Below are positions 8,251-10,000 of a stretch of 10,000 nt of DNA, piece after piece. Under the pieces are notes generated by a model that was given only the letters and a program-made list of their open reading frames with translations, did not search any database and was not told where the DNA came from. The stretch is from Actinidia chinensis (lineage: Eukaryota > Streptophyta > Magnoliopsida > Ericales > Actinidiaceae). Made by a program: the position numbers and the translations under genes. The stretch's first letter is position 1, and every line of letters begins with the position of its first letter. The stretch lies in NCBI GenBank assembly GCA_009663005.1, contig CM018904.1, positions 17,119,595-17,129,594 of the forward strand, written 5' to 3'.

Positions 8251-8324
8251 CATCGAATTATTAATTCGATGGAATCGTCTTAGGTAAATCCTAAGTGGAA
8301 TGCAACGTGGTGGTTAACACCCAC
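8251..8324. repeat. Cluster of three consecutive palindromes
   Basis: The first has arms CATCGAATTA (8251-8260) and TAATTCGATG (8262-8271) around one T, with no mismatch. The second is CTTAGG-TAAAT-CCTAAG (8279-8295). The third is an imperfect palindrome centred on GTTAAC (8307-8324), pairing at 14 of 18 positions. No coding frame covers them. The cluster could be a transposon end, a protein-binding region or chance; nothing in it decides. Confidence 0.6.
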
Positions 8325-8584
8325 ATTTTCAGGAGAAAATTCAAAACCAATTTCAACACAACCCCTAAAACTTTTCGACCAAATGTGTTGCACTCGTTAA
8401 AAGAATATTAATTACACACTTCGTTAACAAAAAATAATTCTTCAATTTCACTAAAACGTCAACCTTCAATCAATTATAGAACGAAAATAAGGATCAGGGT
8501 ATAAGTAGTAAGAGAAGCACAAGCTCCTGAAGAATATTGGAAAGAGAGAGAGATGGAAGACTATAGGTGGAAAAAAATCAAAAG

Positions 8585-8725
8585 TTCTAAAAACGGTTAG
8601 GCGGGTAATAGGGCGGGGGGGCCAGGAACCTCGCGCTAGGCGGGTTCGGAGTCTAGGTGTTTGTTTTAATTAATATTTATTATTTAAAATCATTATATTT
8701 ACTAAAAAATAATATAAAAATGATC

Positions 8726-8763
<38 letters not shown>

Positions 8764-8936
8764 GAAAGTTCAAATGTTTAAATTAAAATAATACAAAGAA
8801 GAAAATAGAAATCGCAATAAATCTCTAAAATACATAGAAATTAAAATTAGTATCTAAAAGCGCTAGGCGTAAGGTAGAGGGCCAGCGCCTAGGCCCTGAG
8901 GGCTTCTTCTTAGGCACCTAGCGGAGGATTTTAGAA
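8585..8936. mobile_element. hAT-like non-autonomous miniature element (GCGCCTAGGC type)
   Basis: The left end TTCTAAAAACGGTTAGGCG matches the inverse of the right end, which reads TTCTAAAATCCTCCGCTAGG on the other strand, as imperfect terminal inverted repeats. GC-rich subterminal blocks with CGCTAGGCG and GCGCCTAGGCC motifs enclose an AT-rich core of about 180 bases. The right block can fold with arms AGGGCC and GGCCCT near 8877-8896. As I recall, non-autonomous elements with CTAGGCG subterminal motifs are common in eudicots and usually assigned to hAT. No transposase is present, and I could not find a clean 8-bp target-site duplication, so class and exact ends are uncertain. Confidence 0.55.
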
Positions 8937-9091
8937 GAAAGAGTACACCATATGCAGGATATAAATCTTTAACAAAAAAGATCATATGTAACCCTATTGA
9001 CCATATCCAAAACACTTGAAACAATGAAAATATAATAAGATTTTGAAAAAGAAATGAATATATTAATATGATGTGATTATCAACGGTGTTT
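8937..9091. other. AT-rich spacer between two MITEs
   Basis: No open frame, repeat or RNA gene is visible; the sequence is AT-rich with several A runs. Confidence 0.5.
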
Positions 9092-9329
9092 TAAAAACCC
9101 TAAAAAAAAGAGTAGTGATAGGTAGCACCCAAAATGGGGTGTACAAGAAACATCTATTTGTCCTTTCACAAATTAAGTGAGAACCGCCATAATTAGGATT
9201 TTTACGTTTTTCTAAAAAACTCTAATTAGGGCGGGGGTCCCATTTATTTGTGGAGATGACAAAATGAGGTGTGTCTTGTATACACCCACTTTTGAATGTG
9301 TATCAATATTATTCCCCCTAAAAACCCTA
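9092..9329. mobile_element. Fold-back MITE, probably Mutator-like, with 11-bp target-site duplication
   Basis: The element proper is about 9103-9318, flanked by perfect copies of TAAAAACCCTA at 9092-9102 and 9319-9329. Its two halves are imperfect inverted repeats of about 90 bases. The left arm runs through GGGGTGTACAAG, then TTTGTC, then CACAAAT, then TAATTAG. The right arm read in reverse gives GGGTGTATACAAG, TTTGTC, CACAAAT and TAATTAG in the same order. They meet near 9207-9214. An 11-base duplication fits the 9-11 bases known for Mutator-like elements. There is no coding capacity. A transcript could form a long hairpin, a usual small-RNA source. Confidence 0.75.
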
Positions 9330-9457
9330 TTAGATGTTGCTATTAATTGATTTTTTATTAAAACTAGATTTTCTCCTACCCCTTATTTAAATGTGCCACT
9401 TATATGACCTAAAGTGTGATTTTGCATAATTTTTTTACTTTAAAATCATAAATGATA

Positions 9458-9790
9458 GCCACATCGCTATTTTTTATTCTCTTAGTTCACATAATTTGAC
9501 GTCGGGGTTGGAATTGAGGAATCTTTGTTAATATCAGAGTTTATGAGACATTGAATCAGAAGTTCAAGAGGTATTTTAATTTTTTTTCCCTCCAAAATAG
9601 TGGGTTTTGGCCACATAACTCCATCTATGATGATTTTGGCATTACGTGACAGAAGTTCTAGAGTTGAAATGAGGAATCTTTATTTAATTTCAAGTCTTTA
9701 ATTGATATTTTTTAAGGTCAAGTGTTTATGAAAATTGGTTTTTAGTCAAAAGTTTTTAGGGGTATTTTGAAATTTTTCCCACAAAATGAT
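9458..9790. repeat. Diverged tandem duplication near the window end
   Basis: Copy 1 (about 9458-9600) and copy 2 (about 9610-9790) share blocks in the same order: GCCACAT (9458, 9610), TGAGGAATCTTT (9515, 9670), and GGTATTTT followed by TTTTTCCC and then AAAAT (from 9570, 9761). Copy 2 has about 36 extra bases between the last two blocks. The copies are well diverged and neither is coding. Confidence 0.7.
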
Positions 9791-10000
9791 TGTTTATTTT
9801 TTTGAAAAGTGAAAAAGGACCCGGTGGCAAAAGGATGCTAGTCGGACCTGTCAAACAAGAACAGTGAGAAGGGCCGCGGGAAGTAATTCCAAAGAACGAT
9901 TTTTTTTTTTCAAAGAACGACTTTCCAACGATAAGTTTAATTACCGGAAAAAAAGGTGAAGATAGAGAGGACTTGTATAACTTTTGTGAGCTGATATTAC
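9791..10000. other. Window end, no gene seen
   Basis: A 10-base direct repeat, CAAAGAACGA, occurs at 9890-9899 and 9911-9920 on either side of an 11-base T run. A GC-richer patch around GGGCCGCGGG lies near 9871-9880. No open frame of note is visible. It could be upstream DNA of a gene beyond the window. Confidence 0.4.

Overview
The window looks like nuclear DNA of a eudicot plant. Its base composition is AT-rich and mostly non-coding, with GT-AG intron borders and TATA boxes followed by pyrimidine patches. There are small non-autonomous DNA transposons, a probable LTR-retrotransposon remnant, and two loci of plant-specific protein families. I see no operons, rRNA, tRNA, CRISPR array or viral gene. 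I cannot name the species.

Layout. At 1-1395 is a locus of the LEA_3 / SAG21 (LEA5) stress-protein family on the plus strand, with TATA box, 5' UTR, two exons and one intron of about 0.8 kb. Its exon structure and C-terminal motif are preserved. Compared with the family, the reading frame is broken once in exon 1 and twice in exon 2, so I call it a disrupted gene or recent pseudogene. From about 1400 to 5500 there is AT-rich intergenic DNA with two promoter-like TATA/pyrimidine sites, a 32-bp tandem duplication at 2441-2504, a small TCGGACAC-type repeat near 3755, and an unexplained hydrophobic open segment on the minus strand at 3961-4140. A diverged 200-bp tandem duplication lies at 5496-5900. 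A GC-richer stretch at 5970-6530 probably includes part of an LTR.

At 7036-7533 on the minus strand is an intact, intronless DUF538 gene, the one convincing full protein-coding gene here. Its TATA box is set in a perfect inverted repeat. Upstream of it the DNA is again AT-rich. It holds a cluster of palindromes (8251-8324), a hAT-like miniature element with GCGCCTAGGC-type ends (8585-8936), a long-arm fold-back MITE flanked by a perfect 11-bp duplication (9103-9318), and another diverged tandem duplication (9458-9790).

The two genes are not functionally linked by anything in the sequence; they are simply neighbours, about 5.6 kb apart and facing each other on opposite strands. I found no evidence of a new biological system. 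The points most worth a second look are the frame-broken LEA5 gene whose C-terminal half remains open across the splice junction, and the MITE with its target-site duplication.
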